NCBI GenBank assembly: GCA_965227145.1
Contig: OZ245730.1
Span: 4,960,001-5,024,000, forward strand
From: JACKAQ01 sp965227145
GTDB lineage: Bacteria; Calditrichota; Calditrichia; RBG-13-44-9; J075
DNA length: 64,000 nucleotides
Reading direction: 5' to 3'
Of the stretch, positions 7,698 to 16,707 are shown piece after piece (position 1 is the first letter of the stretch; each line of letters opens with the position of its first letter). The notes under the pieces were generated by a model that was given only the letters and a program-made list of their open reading frames with translations, did not search any database and was not told the origin of the DNA. The position numbers and the translations under genes were made by a program.

Positions 7698-9206
7698 CTA
7701 AAATCCCTCGATTTCCGGCTGGCGATAACGCAGCCAGCGGCTCTGCAAAAATCGCAGTTCGTATGGCCAGCGGAACAGGTTGGCATTGTAGCGCAGCGCG
7801 GAAATCAGCCGCATGGCTTTGCGCTGGAAAGTGCTCAATTTGATATCCGAAACCGTCGGGTGATAGGCGTTCAGCACCGTTTCAAAATTGCGGATTTTGT
7901 CGACCATTTCCGGCGTGAGCCAGGGCGTGAGCGGATTTTTGCGCAGATCAAAATTTTCCCATTCCGGGCTGAGCCAATCGGTCAGTTTTTCGGTGAATTT
8001 GAAGCCGTTTTTTTGCGCCATTTCGTAAAGCTCGGAGCCTTCTGTCGGCACGGGACTATACACATAAATGATGATTTCCGTGTTGGGATTGATCCGCTTT
8101 ATTTCTTTGATAAATTCAATATCTTCATCAATTTGGCGCATCACTTTTTCCGGCGAATCGGCGGGCATGCCCAGCACAAATGAATACTCCGGGATGATAT
8201 CAAATTGCGCCATCCGTGCCGCAAATGCCTTGATTTGCTCGCCGGATTGCGTGCCGCCTTTGTTCATCTGCTGCAGCACTGCATCGTTGCCGGTTTCCGC
8301 ACCGAAAAATATCATTTTGCAGCCGGAATCGCGCATCCGCCGCAGCGAATCGTCGCTGTATTTGTTGAGCGTATCGATGCGCGCTTCGCCCCACCAAACC
8401 ATGTTTTCCGGGGCGATCAGATTCGCAAATTCAACCGTGCGTTTTTCCGAAACAAAAAAATTATTGTCGTGAAATTCGATGGCGTCCGCGCCGTAATTTT
8501 CTTTCAAAAATTTGATATCGCTGTAAATATTTTTGGCGGATTTTCCGCGCCAGCGTGCGTTGTAAATCGGAACTACTGCGCAGAACGAGCAGGAAAACGG
8601 ACAACCCATGCTGGAGTGATACGCCAGCGTTTTTCGCCCCAGATACGTTCGCCCCAAATAGCCGTCGATTGAATACGCGCGATTCAGTTTTTCGTATGGC
8701 AGCGGCGGCAAAGAATCCTGATCCGGCAACGCTTCCCGGGCATTCCGCACGATGTTTCCGTCACGCTTGAAAATGAGGTTTTCGATGGCATCCAGCGGCT
8801 GATTTTCCGCCAAGGCAGTCAGTAATTTTGGAAACGCGGTGTCGCCGGGACCATCCACCACGTAATCCACAAAGCCGGAATTGAGCACGGATTTGTGCTG
8901 GTTGCTGGCAAAATAGCCGCCCCAAATGATGATCACTTCCGGGAATTGCTCGCGGATTTTTTGGGAAAAGGGAATGGCTTGTTTGAGCTGCATTGCGGGC
9001 ATTGCCGTGCAGCCAAAATAGCGGAATTCACCGGTGCGCAACAGCAATTCGATGCGCTGCCACGGATCGTTTTCGCGATTGCCATCGACAAATTCGTATT
9101 CGAATTTTCCCTCAATTGCGGCGCCCAATTGCAAAATCGAGTTGGGAATCCGCACGTTGTGATTCGCCGCGCGCGGGTTAAAAAGTATCACTTTTTTCAT
9201 TTTCAA
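7698..9206 (-). CDS. B12-binding-domain radical SAM protein
   Basis: This 502-aa protein has an N-terminal cobalamin-binding Rossmann-like half (about 1-135, with IIIWGGYFAS and VVDGPGDTAFPKLL) and a radical SAM core. The [4Fe-4S] cysteines are C202, C206 and C209 in GCPFSCSFCAV. The later core contains FEFHDNN-type and FFGAETGND segments, the latter a SAM-binding region. The family catalyses methylations or ring and carbon-skeleton changes. The reaction is unknown here. It is followed at once by a methyltransferase and sits at the distal end of the glycan island. Confidence 0.88.
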   Translation of the reverse strand: MKMKKVILFNPRAANHNVRIPNSILQLGAAIEGKFEYEFVDGNRENDPWQRIELLLRTGEFRYFGCTAMPAMQLKQAIPFSQKIREQFPEVIIIWGGYFASNQHKSVLNSGFVDYVVDGPGDTAFPKLLTALAENQPLDAIENLIFKRDGNIVRNAREALPDQDSLPPLPYEKLNRAYSIDGYLGRTYLGRKTLAYHSSMGCPFSCSFCAVVPIYNARWRGKSAKNIYSDIKFLKENYGADAIEFHDNNFFVSEKRTVEFANLIAPENMVWWGEARIDTLNKYSDDSLRRMRDSGCKMIFFGAETGNDAVLQQMNKGGTQSGEQIKAFAARMAQFDIIPEYSFVLGMPADSPEKVMRQIDEDIEFIKEIKRINPNTEIIIYVYSPVPTEGSELYEMAQKNGFKFTEKLTDWLSPEWENFDLRKNPLTPWLTPEMVDKIRNFETVLNAYHPTVSDIKLSTFQRKAMRLISALRYNANLFRWPYELRFLQSRWLRYRQPEIEGF

Positions 9207-9236
9207 AACCGTTGGTTTTGGCGTTTTTGGTAAAAA

Positions 9237-9369
9237 TTTAACCGCAGAGGGCGCGGAGATCGCAAAATTTCTTTGAGGGAATTTCTGCGTTAAAGGATAA
9301 AAGATAAAGAATAAATTAATTCAAAAACGCTCTGTTTTCTCTGCGCCCTCCGCGTTCTCTGCGGTTAAA
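9237..9369. repeat. Inverted pair of AACCGCAGAGGGCGC-type repeats
   Basis: A GC-rich unit (TTTAACCGCAGAGGGCGCGGAGA) near 9237-9259 is repeated in inverted orientation at about 9338-9369 (ending TCTCTGCGGTTAAA). About 80 bases of AT-rich sequence including AAGGATAAAAGATAAAG lie between. Units of this kind occur in many genomes as dispersed intergenic repeats. It fills the gap between the flippase and radical SAM genes and could fold into a long hairpin in the mRNA. The right arm overlaps the end of the flippase gene. Confidence 0.7.
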
Positions 9370-10549
9370 TGAATCTTCGCTGAATAGCTACGCTCCTGTG
9401 ATACAAAATGAGGATCATCCACTGGGTAATTGCACTGGAAAAAATTGCGCCGGTCAGCCCGAATTGGGGAATCAGCAGCACGTTGAGCAACAGGTTGCAG
9501 CCGATCCCGGCAATCGAAACAATCAGCACAACTCGCTCCCGCGATTCGCGGATAAGTTGATACGTTTCAACAAGATACAGCAAATGTGGTAACGCAAAAA
9601 AATAGCCCGAAAGATAAATTTCCCATCCAAAATTAAAGCCGTAAATCCGGGTCAGCGCAATAAAAATTGCGGCGATGCCAGCCAATAATAACGGCGCGCC
9701 AAATCGAAAAAGTCGCTGCCGGAGTTTGCGCAGCGATTCGCTGTTCATCCGGTAAATATTTTTAATGAACGGCGCGGTCAGGAAAAATCCGGCGTTTTTC
9801 AAATAAATCAGGAACATGATCAGCACCTGGTATCGCCCGACCTCGCTTTTGGGCAGAAAAAAATTGATGCAGAGCAGATCAATTTTTATTTCCAGCAGCC
9901 CCACGAGCGTGAGCAAAAAAAACAATTGCGCATCGCGGAAAAATGCGGCATCAAATTTACCGATCCGGTTGGCGAACGCCTGTTTGCGAAAAAAAATGGC
10001 AATGGCAATCGCTTTGAGCCACGCCGGAATCGCGAAAATCAGCAGCAGCACATCGAGCGCCAACCGGTCGCGGAGCCACACAATTTCGCCGAGCAAAACG
10101 ACGGTGGCGATGGCTTCGAGCGTCGCGGCAACCGTAAACCGTTTGTGAAAAATGACCAGTGATTCGAACGATTGGTACCCAAAAACCGCGACGCCCCACA
10201 GCGCGGCAAATGCGATCCCGCGCCAGCCGATCCCGGTAAAAATGAACAGCGCTGGCACAATCAGAATGAGCAGCGGCAGCCGCGCCATCGTTGATCGCTG
10301 CCAGAATTTGCCAATATTTCGTGGCTCGCGGCTGAACGATCGCAGCAAAAATTCCTTGTTTCCCCACCCGATAACGCTGTTGACAATCGAGAAAATAACC
10401 GTCACATAAACAAACTCACCCCACAACGAAATTGAGCCAAAACGGATCACCAGCAGCGATGTCAGAATCCCGGTGACCGCCGGAAGCAACTGATTTGCAG
10501 AGTGTCCGGCAATCAGTAAACTTCGATTTATTAACGACTTAACGTTCAT
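9365..10549 (-). CDS. Polysaccharide flippase, Wzx/MOP superfamily
   Basis: This 394-aa protein is almost entirely hydrophobic, with about 12 predicted spans in the MATE/Wzx-like pattern. The beginning resembles other O-antigen flippases (SLLIAGHSANQLLPAVTGIL). The last pairs of helices follow NLLLNVLLIPQFGLTGAIFS, a signature-like stretch of the polysaccharide biosynthesis family. Family role: moving lipid-linked glycans across the inner membrane. Its start overlaps the end of the GT87 gene by 11 bases, so it is in the same operon. Confidence 0.85.
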   Translation of the reverse strand: MNVKSLINRSLLIAGHSANQLLPAVTGILTSLLVIRFGSISLWGEFVYVTVIFSIVNSVIGWGNKEFLLRSFSREPRNIGKFWQRSTMARLPLLILIVPALFIFTGIGWRGIAFAALWGVAVFGYQSFESLVIFHKRFTVAATLEAIATVVLLGEIVWLRDRLALDVLLLIFAIPAWLKAIAIAIFFRKQAFANRIGKFDAAFFRDAQLFFLLTLVGLLEIKIDLLCINFFLPKSEVGRYQVLIMFLIYLKNAGFFLTAPFIKNIYRMNSESLRKLRQRLFRFGAPLLLAGIAAIFIALTRIYGFNFGWEIYLSGYFFALPHLLYLVETYQLIRESRERVVLIVSIAGIGCNLLLNVLLIPQFGLTGAIFSSAITQWMILILYHRSVAIQRRFI

Positions 10550-11810
10550 GTTGACAATCGTTACAAATGGTCCAAATTGTCACGCCGAACAATAATGTCA
10601 TCAGCCACAGTCGCGGAAAAGCCAGCAGAATTTCCCATCCCGAATACTGCCATTTTGTAAAAGGAATCAGCGTGACAAACCCGATGGCGGCGTAGCTGCC
10701 AAAAATCAGCGATTTCGCTGAAAATGCCGATTTGTCGCACAGATGACTCAGCAGCAGCGCAACCGGAAACGCCAGCAGCAGAAAATGATAGGTCGCGGTT
10801 GCCGGGAGCAGCAGCATCGTGGCGACGCCAATTATCGCAAAATCGAGCGCCAGTCGATTCGGGTGATTGGTGCGGTGCAACTGCCACATCGAGTAGCCGG
10901 AGAGTGCGGTAATCGCAAATGTTACCAGCATTTTCGCGATGCGATAGCCTGCCGGCCAGCCGATTAACGGCGCCGGATTCGACGCCGCATCCGCCACAAA
11001 TACATGCCGGAAAAAAGTATTCCACGATTGAAAAGCTATTGCATACGGATCTTGCGCGGAAATTCGCCCGTCCAGATGCGGCAGTAGCACTTCTGCAAAA
11101 AAGTATCGATAGACATCGCTGCCAAAAACGATGATCTCGATTGCCGTAACGCCAACCAGCGCCAGAAAGCCGGCGAAAAACGTCTGCCATTTGCGGTTGA
11201 CCGCAAAGCCCACCAAATATACAACCGGTACATATTTAACGGCTGCGCCGAGTCCGAGCAACATTCCGGCGGCTGTTTGCCGCCGTTGCAAAACGCAAAC
11301 ATAGCTGAGCAAAATGACAAACAGCAGCAGCAAATACAGTTGCCCGAACCGGAAATTATTGATCAATCCGATGCCGCTGAGCAGCAAAAAAATTGCGCTC
11401 GAAATCAGTTGCCATCCTGTAATTTTTTTCAGCAGCCAGATATTTGCGCCGAGCAAAATAATGTTAAAAATCGTCCAGATGCGTTTGGCGGTCAGTGGTG
11501 AAAACGGGGTCAGCGGGAGCAGCACAAATGCGGTTGCCGGTGGGAACGGAGAAAATTTTCCCTGTTGCGCAATACCGTTGTCCCGGATTTTTGCGTTGAA
11601 CCAACTGTCATCGTAAATGCGTTTAAAATCAGCACCTTCCGTGAGTAATTTTGCGGATACGTAGTAGTTCGGAAAATCAGAATTAATGCTGTTCCACGCC
11701 GGAATCACACCCATTTTTATCGTAAACATCGACAGAAAAACCAGCAGCAAATATTGGATTATTCGCTCGTGTGTTGCAACAACCAGTGTCATTTTTCTGA
11801 AAATGCTCAT
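10539..11810 (-). CDS. GT87-like (DUF2029) membrane glycosyltransferase
   Basis: This 423-aa multispanning protein has an N-terminal periplasmic segment carrying SDFPNYYVSAKLL and the catalytic-type Asp region of GT-C enzymes. KFSPFPPATAFVLLPLTPFS and the later AAVKYVPVVYLV are typical of the GT87/DUF2029 family, which uses polyprenyl-phosphate sugars. It probably adds a sugar to a lipid-linked glycan on the outer face of the inner membrane. It overlaps the GT9 gene by four bases and the flippase gene by 11. Confidence 0.8.
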   Translation of the reverse strand: MSIFRKMTLVVATHERIIQYLLLVFLSMFTIKMGVIPAWNSINSDFPNYYVSAKLLTEGADFKRIYDDSWFNAKIRDNGIAQQGKFSPFPPATAFVLLPLTPFSPLTAKRIWTIFNIILLGANIWLLKKITGWQLISSAIFLLLSGIGLINNFRFGQLYLLLLFVILLSYVCVLQRRQTAAGMLLGLGAAVKYVPVVYLVGFAVNRKWQTFFAGFLALVGVTAIEIIVFGSDVYRYFFAEVLLPHLDGRISAQDPYAIAFQSWNTFFRHVFVADAASNPAPLIGWPAGYRIAKMLVTFAITALSGYSMWQLHRTNHPNRLALDFAIIGVATMLLLPATATYHFLLLAFPVALLLSHLCDKSAFSAKSLIFGSYAAIGFVTLIPFTKWQYSGWEILLAFPRLWLMTLLFGVTIWTICNDCQHER

Positions 11811-13027
11811 GAAATGCTGCGCTGTTTTGTGAGTGGCAATTCAGAACATTCACGAAATGTTACGTTCGACTGCACGGCAGCCAATCGCTCGACGACCGCC
11901 TGAAACACCGTTTCCACCGGAATATTTTTCATGCAAACAACGCCTCTGCGGCAATCCACCACTTTTTCGTTATACACGGAAATACAGGGGCTGCACATTT
12001 CTCCGGCGGTAATCGCGATGTGATTATCGCCACGCGGACCGTATAAAACCGGCGTTTCCGGTCCGAATAACCCCACAGTCGGCACTCCCGCAACAACGCC
12101 CAGATGCATCGGACCGGAGTCGTTGCTGACCAACACCCGGGCACGGCTGAGCAATTCACTCGTTTCGCGAATCGAGAATGTTCCGGCGGTTGACGCCACG
12201 CGATCCGGAAAACCGATACTTTTTTGTAATATTTTAACCCGCGTGACATCCGCCGTCGCGCCGATGAGCACAATTTGCAAATCCGGGAACGCGGCGAGCA
12301 GTCGTTTGCCGAGTTCGGCAAAATATTCCGGCGGCCACAACCGTTCGATCGCCAGATCGCTGGTGTTGGGGTTGAACACCACAAAATTACTCAACCGGCG
12401 CGATTTAACAAATTCGTTAACACGTTGTTTTTCCTCGGCTTTAACCGGCAATTTGAGCAATCGCTCATCGTAAATTTTCATGTTTAGCGCGTCCAGCGAA
12501 CGCAAATAAATGCGGGTCATGTGGGTCGATTCGATATACGGAATCGTGATGTCAAAAACGTTTTTGCCGCTGCCCGCAGGTGCGTATCCGACGGTCATGC
12601 TCCGCAAATTTGCGGCGGTGAGCAGCGCCGTAAAGCGCGAGCCGATCTCGAAATCGAACACCACATCGAACCGTTGCCGCCACATCCAGCCGACCAGTTT
12701 CAGGAACGATTGCAGCGCCCGAAACCAGCCCGACATATCGAAATATGCCGCACCGTCGATGTGCGGACTACCCTCGTACATGTCGCGATTTTGCAGTAGT
12801 GTCACAAAATAAATCTCGCAATCAGGACAGTTGCGTTTCAAATTAGCAAACACCGGACTCGCCAGCACAATCGTGCCTAGCCCCCACATTTTGATAATCA
12901 AAATTTTGCGGATGCGCTCGTTCGAGACGGTTTTTTTGCCGCGAAAACGGCGAACCAAACTCGCAATGCTGCAAAGCGGTTTGCCGATTTTCCGGTCAAT
13001 CCGGCGGGCGGTGTTGAACGCGATCAT
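11807..13027 (-). CDS. Glycosyltransferase family 9 (heptosyltransferase-like)
   Basis: This 406-aa protein has a GT-B fold. The N-terminal KILIIKMWGLGTIVLASPVF corresponds to the usual I-x-x-x-G-D start of ADP-heptose:LPS heptosyltransferases, although the GD is replaced by GL. The C-terminal donor site is well kept: VFNPNTSDLAIERLWPPEYF, VLIGATAD and LVSNDSGPMHLGVVAGVPTV with GLFGPETPVLYGP. The start at 13027 overlaps the methyltransferase stop (ATGA). An earlier in-frame ATG is less likely. The donor sugar is not known. Confidence 0.87.
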   Translation of the reverse strand: MIAFNTARRIDRKIGKPLCSIASLVRRFRGKKTVSNERIRKILIIKMWGLGTIVLASPVFANLKRNCPDCEIYFVTLLQNRDMYEGSPHIDGAAYFDMSGWFRALQSFLKLVGWMWRQRFDVVFDFEIGSRFTALLTAANLRSMTVGYAPAGSGKNVFDITIPYIESTHMTRIYLRSLDALNMKIYDERLLKLPVKAEEKQRVNEFVKSRRLSNFVVFNPNTSDLAIERLWPPEYFAELGKRLLAAFPDLQIVLIGATADVTRVKILQKSIGFPDRVASTAGTFSIRETSELLSRARVLVSNDSGPMHLGVVAGVPTVGLFGPETPVLYGPRGDNHIAITAGEMCSPCISVYNEKVVDCRRGVVCMKNIPVETVFQAVVERLAAVQSNVTFRECSELPLTKQRSIS

Positions 13028-13791
13028 CCGTTGCGCCCCTTTCGCAGCAGGTAACAAACGTGATCACCACCAAAGGCATCGGGAATTTTTTCGGCGATTG
13101 TCCGGTCAATTGGCAACAACATTTTGGCAATCCATCGCGCAAAAACGGATTGCTGATACTGATCCGGCGTCGGCAAAACAGCGCAGAGATTTATTTTTTT
13201 GATCAATTTGAACTGTCGCAGAAAGGTATTTTTGGCAAAATAGCGCACCGTCATTCCATTTGCCAAACTCAGTTTTTTCAATACGATACGACGATAAACT
13301 GTTCGCAGCCGCAGCGAAAAAAAATCACCCAAAACCGTGAACAAATGAAACGGCGGCATTGCCACAATTGCCAGAATGCCGTCCGGTTTCAGCAAGTGTT
13401 GCAATTTTTCCAGCGCCGCATCCGGGTCCGCCATCGCGTTGATCACGCCGAAATTCAGCACGATCACATCGTAGGATTTGCCGGTCCAAAAATCCAGCAA
13501 ATCGCAGTGCGAAACGGTTGCTGTCAGCCCAAGTTTCGCGGCAGCTTGTCGCGCTAATTCCACCATTTTTTCGGAAATATCCATCGCGTCAATCGCCAGA
13601 TGTTTCGAGCGATAAAACGCAAAATCAGACCCGGGACCGCAGCCGACATCCAGCAGCGCAATTCCGGGCTGCAAATACGGCGCGAGTTCCGTCTGCACCC
13701 GTTCGCGTTGGTATTTGCCCAGCGGATTACGGTTGAATTTGTCCACGTAACCGGCGGCGTAGCTGTCAAATGTTTTTGCAGTGATGGTCAT
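13024..13791 (-). CDS. Class I SAM-dependent methyltransferase
   Basis: This 255-aa protein has motif I LLDVGCGPGSDFAFY, acidic loop IDAMDIS and motif post-I LLDFWTGKSYDVIVLNFGVI. It belongs to the Methyltransf_11/25 group. The C-terminal 100 residues are basic and aromatic (SLRLRTVYRRIVLKKLSL), suggesting a bulky lipid or glycan acceptor. It is the first gene after a palindromic repeat and overlaps the GT9 gene, so methylation of the glycan or its lipid carrier is a fair inference. Confidence 0.85.
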   Translation of the reverse strand: MTITAKTFDSYAAGYVDKFNRNPLGKYQRERVQTELAPYLQPGIALLDVGCGPGSDFAFYRSKHLAIDAMDISEKMVELARQAAAKLGLTATVSHCDLLDFWTGKSYDVIVLNFGVINAMADPDAALEKLQHLLKPDGILAIVAMPPFHLFTVLGDFFSLRLRTVYRRIVLKKLSLANGMTVRYFAKNTFLRQFKLIKKINLCAVLPTPDQYQQSVFARWIAKMLLPIDRTIAEKIPDAFGGDHVCYLLRKGRNG

Positions 13792-13828
13792 AAGTTATTA
13801 TTTATTAATTAGATACGTGGTAATTTTT

Positions 13829-13856
13829 GGAGATTCCTGCATGCGCAGGAATGACA
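13829..13856. repeat. REP-like palindrome (family A copy)
   Basis: GGAG-ATTCCTGC-ATGC-GCAGGAAT-GACA has perfect 8-base arms at 13833-13852. Related copies are at 26058-26150, 44176-44237, 45128-45154 and, degenerate, at 51300-51322. It splits the glycan island into two coupled blocks. Confidence 0.8.
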
Positions 13857-13894
13857 TTCTTTTGGGTGCGCCAGACCGCGAATAATGACATTAA

Positions 13895-15283
13895 TTACGT
13901 TTTGAGATGCGCCAACCGGCGAATCTGAACATCCATGTAAACCGAACGGAGCGCGTGATACACCCGTTTCGGCAATTCCCGCGGCGTGGATTTGAGCTGG
14001 CGGCGGCGATATTCGCTGGCTAATTTTTTGATGGCGCACTGATACAACGGCGCGGTAAATCGCCCGCGAATATCCAACTCCCGCTGCAAATGCGTTTCCC
14101 ACCCGTTTTGATATTTCACCTGCGATTCGACATCGTCGAACAGCGCGGTGCCGCGCAACGGATAGGCGACGGTGGTCAGATAAATATCCGGCTGTTGGTC
14201 GCGCACAAATTCGATGGTTTCGTACATATCTTCGATCGCTTCGCCGGGATAGCCGAACATCACAAAATAGCCCGCCTGCAGTCCGTTTTGCTGGCACCAG
14301 CGCGTCGCGTCGGCGATTTCCGCTTTGGTGACGCCGCGCGACATCGCATCGAGAATTTTCTGGCTGCCAGATTCCGCGCCGAACCAGACCCGGTAACAGC
14401 CCAAATCTTTCAGCAACACAGCGATTTCTTCATCAAATTTATCCGCCCGGGCGATGCACTCGAAGGGCAGGCGAATACCCGCGTCCCGCATCAATCCGTT
14501 GAATTTTTTCAGCCAATGTTTGTTCACAGTGAACACGTCATCCGCAAACCAAAGGTGGGTCGGGCGATAGCGTTTGACCAACATTTGAATTTCCGCAAGC
14601 ACATTTTCCGGTCGCCGCCGGCGATGGGTGTGCCCGTAAACCGAGTGACTGCACCACTTACAAGTGAACGCACAGCCGCGCGCGGTGATCAGCGAAATCG
14701 AGCGCTGCCCGTGATATTTTTCCCACGTGCCAAGATATTTTTCGAGATCGATGGCATCGCGATCGGGCAGCGGGAAATCGTCGAGCCGGAGGCGACTGGC
14801 TTGCCGGGGATTCTGGATCACCCGACCGTCCGCAGATTTGTAGCTCACGTTGGGAATGTCGCCGAGATCGGTTGCAGCGTACGTTTCCAGCCGTTTCAGC
14901 ACAGCGAGCAGCGGGATTTCACCCTCGCCGGAAACGATGATATCCGCGCCGTAATTCAGAAATTCCGCCACTTGCGTTGCGGCATCCGGTCCGCCCAAAA
15001 TGGAAATGATGCCGCGCGACAGACAATGTTGGATCAGCCGCATCACCGTGAATTTGGTGAGCAAATTGCAGTGGATGCCCAGCACCGCCGGACGCTGTTC
15101 GTCGATGTGGCGAACCAGTTCATCGTACGTGGAAAACGTGGTATCGTAAACCGATACATCTATTTGATTTTCCTTAAGATACGCAGACAAATACAGCAAT
15201 CCTAACGGCGGATACGGCTTCATAATTTGCTGCTCGTGCGCATCTTCCGCCAAAAAATAGGTGTGGGTCAACAGCACTTTCAT
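13895..15283 (-). CDS. B12-binding-domain radical SAM protein
   Basis: This 462-aa protein has a cobalamin-binding domain over about residues 1-135 (IISILGGPDAA, ADIIVSGEGEIPLL) and a radical SAM core with C204, C208 and C211 in RGCAFTCKWCSHS. FADDVF and VWFGAESGSQKILDAM belong to the core. The start ATG at 15283 overlaps the previous gene by four bases and aligns with its neighbour's start (MKVLLTHTYF against MKILVSHSFF). The pair is a tandem duplication. Family members act in methyl transfer or rearrangement on lipids, tetrapyrroles or glycans. The substrate is not known. Confidence 0.87.
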   Translation of the reverse strand: MKVLLTHTYFLAEDAHEQQIMKPYPPLGLLYLSAYLKENQIDVSVYDTTFSTYDELVRHIDEQRPAVLGIHCNLLTKFTVMRLIQHCLSRGIISILGGPDAATQVAEFLNYGADIIVSGEGEIPLLAVLKRLETYAATDLGDIPNVSYKSADGRVIQNPRQASRLRLDDFPLPDRDAIDLEKYLGTWEKYHGQRSISLITARGCAFTCKWCSHSVYGHTHRRRRPENVLAEIQMLVKRYRPTHLWFADDVFTVNKHWLKKFNGLMRDAGIRLPFECIARADKFDEEIAVLLKDLGCYRVWFGAESGSQKILDAMSRGVTKAEIADATRWCQQNGLQAGYFVMFGYPGEAIEDMYETIEFVRDQQPDIYLTTVAYPLRGTALFDDVESQVKYQNGWETHLQRELDIRGRFTAPLYQCAIKKLASEYRRRQLKSTPRELPKRVYHALRSVYMDVQIRRLAHLKT

Positions 15284-16707
15284 AGATACGCTTTCATTAT
15301 GCGTTTGTATTTGAGCATGCCCGGAATGTGCCGGATTTGCGCGGCAATCCGTTTGATGCGTTTGCTCAGCGGCTGCGAGCGCAGCAGCGAAACGAAGCCG
15401 AAATAATGGTGAGTGTAACTGTGCAGCGCCCGGTAAAAATCGGGGGGATAGGTGCCGCGATACATCATTGCCAGATCGCCGCTGTCGCGCCAGTTTTTTT
15501 TCTGCCCCATTTGAGCCGCCACGGCTTCGTAAAACGGCGTGCCATTTAGCGGATACGAAACGGAAATGCCGATGTGATCCGGCAGGCATTCGCGCACCAG
15601 CGCCAGCGTTTGCCGGATGTCCGAAAATTCCTCGCCGAGGTAGCCGTATTGCAGAAAAAATCCCACCTGCACGCCGTGTTTTTTGAGCAACCGGCTGGCA
15701 GTTTTGATCGATTCGATGTTTTCATCTTTGTCCATCGCGTCGAGGATACGCTGCGAACCGGACTCTACGCCGAGCCACACTTCCGCGCAGCCGGAGCGGG
15801 CAAGTTCCGCCGCCATTGTTTCAGTGATCAGATCCGCGCGATTTTGGCATTTGTAAGGAATGCGTACGTTCAGCGCAGCCATTTCGTCGGCAAATTCGCT
15901 GATCCAACCGGGTTTGAGTGCAAAAATATCGTCGGTCACCCAAATTTGGTCGGCGTGCAGTTCGCGGGCAACGAATGCAAATTCTTCCGCGGCGCGGCGC
16001 GGCGAAATGGCTTTGTAAGTTCTGCCATACAGCGGTTTTGCGCACCAGTTGCAGCGAAACGGGCAACCGTGCGAAGTGGACACATTCAGCGAAAAATAGC
16101 CGTGCGTCGATCGCCACATCTCTCGATATGGCGTGAGATCAATTTTTCCCCACGCGGGCACCGGCGTGAATTCCATCGCCAGATTGGTTTTGATTTGCGG
16201 TTGGTGAACGACTGTTTTATCCGCCAAAAATGAGATGCCCGGCAACTCACGATACGCCGCCGGCGACCGATTTTCCCGGTAGTTGCGCAGCAAATCGACC
16301 ACCGTTTTTTCCGCGTTGCGGTGGACAATTATGTCAAATCCGGCGTTGAGATATTGCTCCGCCTGATCCGATGCATCCGAGCCGTGGGCGATAAACAGCC
16401 CGGTTTTCGGCGACGCCGCCAGCGATGCAAAAATCGCGTCGCGCATGTTTTCGAGGCACATTTTGGTCAGAAAATTGAAATCGTCATCGTATAAAATGAA
16501 CACATCCGGCTGAAATTCGCGAATCGCGGCGACCAAGCCGTTGGGATTTTCATCGAACATCACATCGTAAAATTCAGCGTCCAATCCCAATTCCTGTTTC
16601 AGCCAGGCGATCAGCGTAATCGACGCCAACGGCGGATACGGCTTGCGATTTTTGGCCTCTTTCGCATCCAGATTAAGAAAAAATGAATGGCTCACCAGAA
16701 TTTTCAT
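15280..16707 (-). CDS. B12-binding-domain radical SAM protein, paralogue of the next gene
   Basis: This 475-aa protein has the same architecture as the gene at 13895-15283. The N-terminal B12 domain holds RKPYPPLASITLIAWLK, and the radical SAM cysteines are C215, C219 and C222 in HGCPFRCNWCAKPLYG. VTDDIFALKPGWI and VWLGVESGSQRILDAMDKD closely mirror the paralogue. It overlaps the nucleotidyltransferase-like gene upstream and the paralogue downstream by four bases each, a sign of tight translational coupling and a shared pathway. Confidence 0.87.
   Translation of the reverse strand: MKILVSHSFFLNLDAKEAKNRKPYPPLASITLIAWLKQELGLDAEFYDVMFDENPNGLVAAIREFQPDVFILYDDDFNFLTKMCLENMRDAIFASLAASPKTGLFIAHGSDASDQAEQYLNAGFDIIVHRNAEKTVVDLLRNYRENRSPAAYRELPGISFLADKTVVHQPQIKTNLAMEFTPVPAWGKIDLTPYREMWRSTHGYFSLNVSTSHGCPFRCNWCAKPLYGRTYKAISPRRAAEEFAFVARELHADQIWVTDDIFALKPGWISEFADEMAALNVRIPYKCQNRADLITETMAAELARSGCAEVWLGVESGSQRILDAMDKDENIESIKTASRLLKKHGVQVGFFLQYGYLGEEFSDIRQTLALVRECLPDHIGISVSYPLNGTPFYEAVAAQMGQKKNWRDSGDLAMMYRGTYPPDFYRALHSYTHHYFGFVSLLRSQPLSKRIKRIAAQIRHIPGMLKYKRIMKAYL

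Noticed and set aside
14090..15205. 371-codon plus-strand open frame
   Set aside because: Antisense to the radical SAM gene, low-complexity residues (His, Phe, Arg), no ribosome binding site. Similar antisense frames at 17599-18552, 34267-35214 and 35482-36693 are rejected for the same reason.
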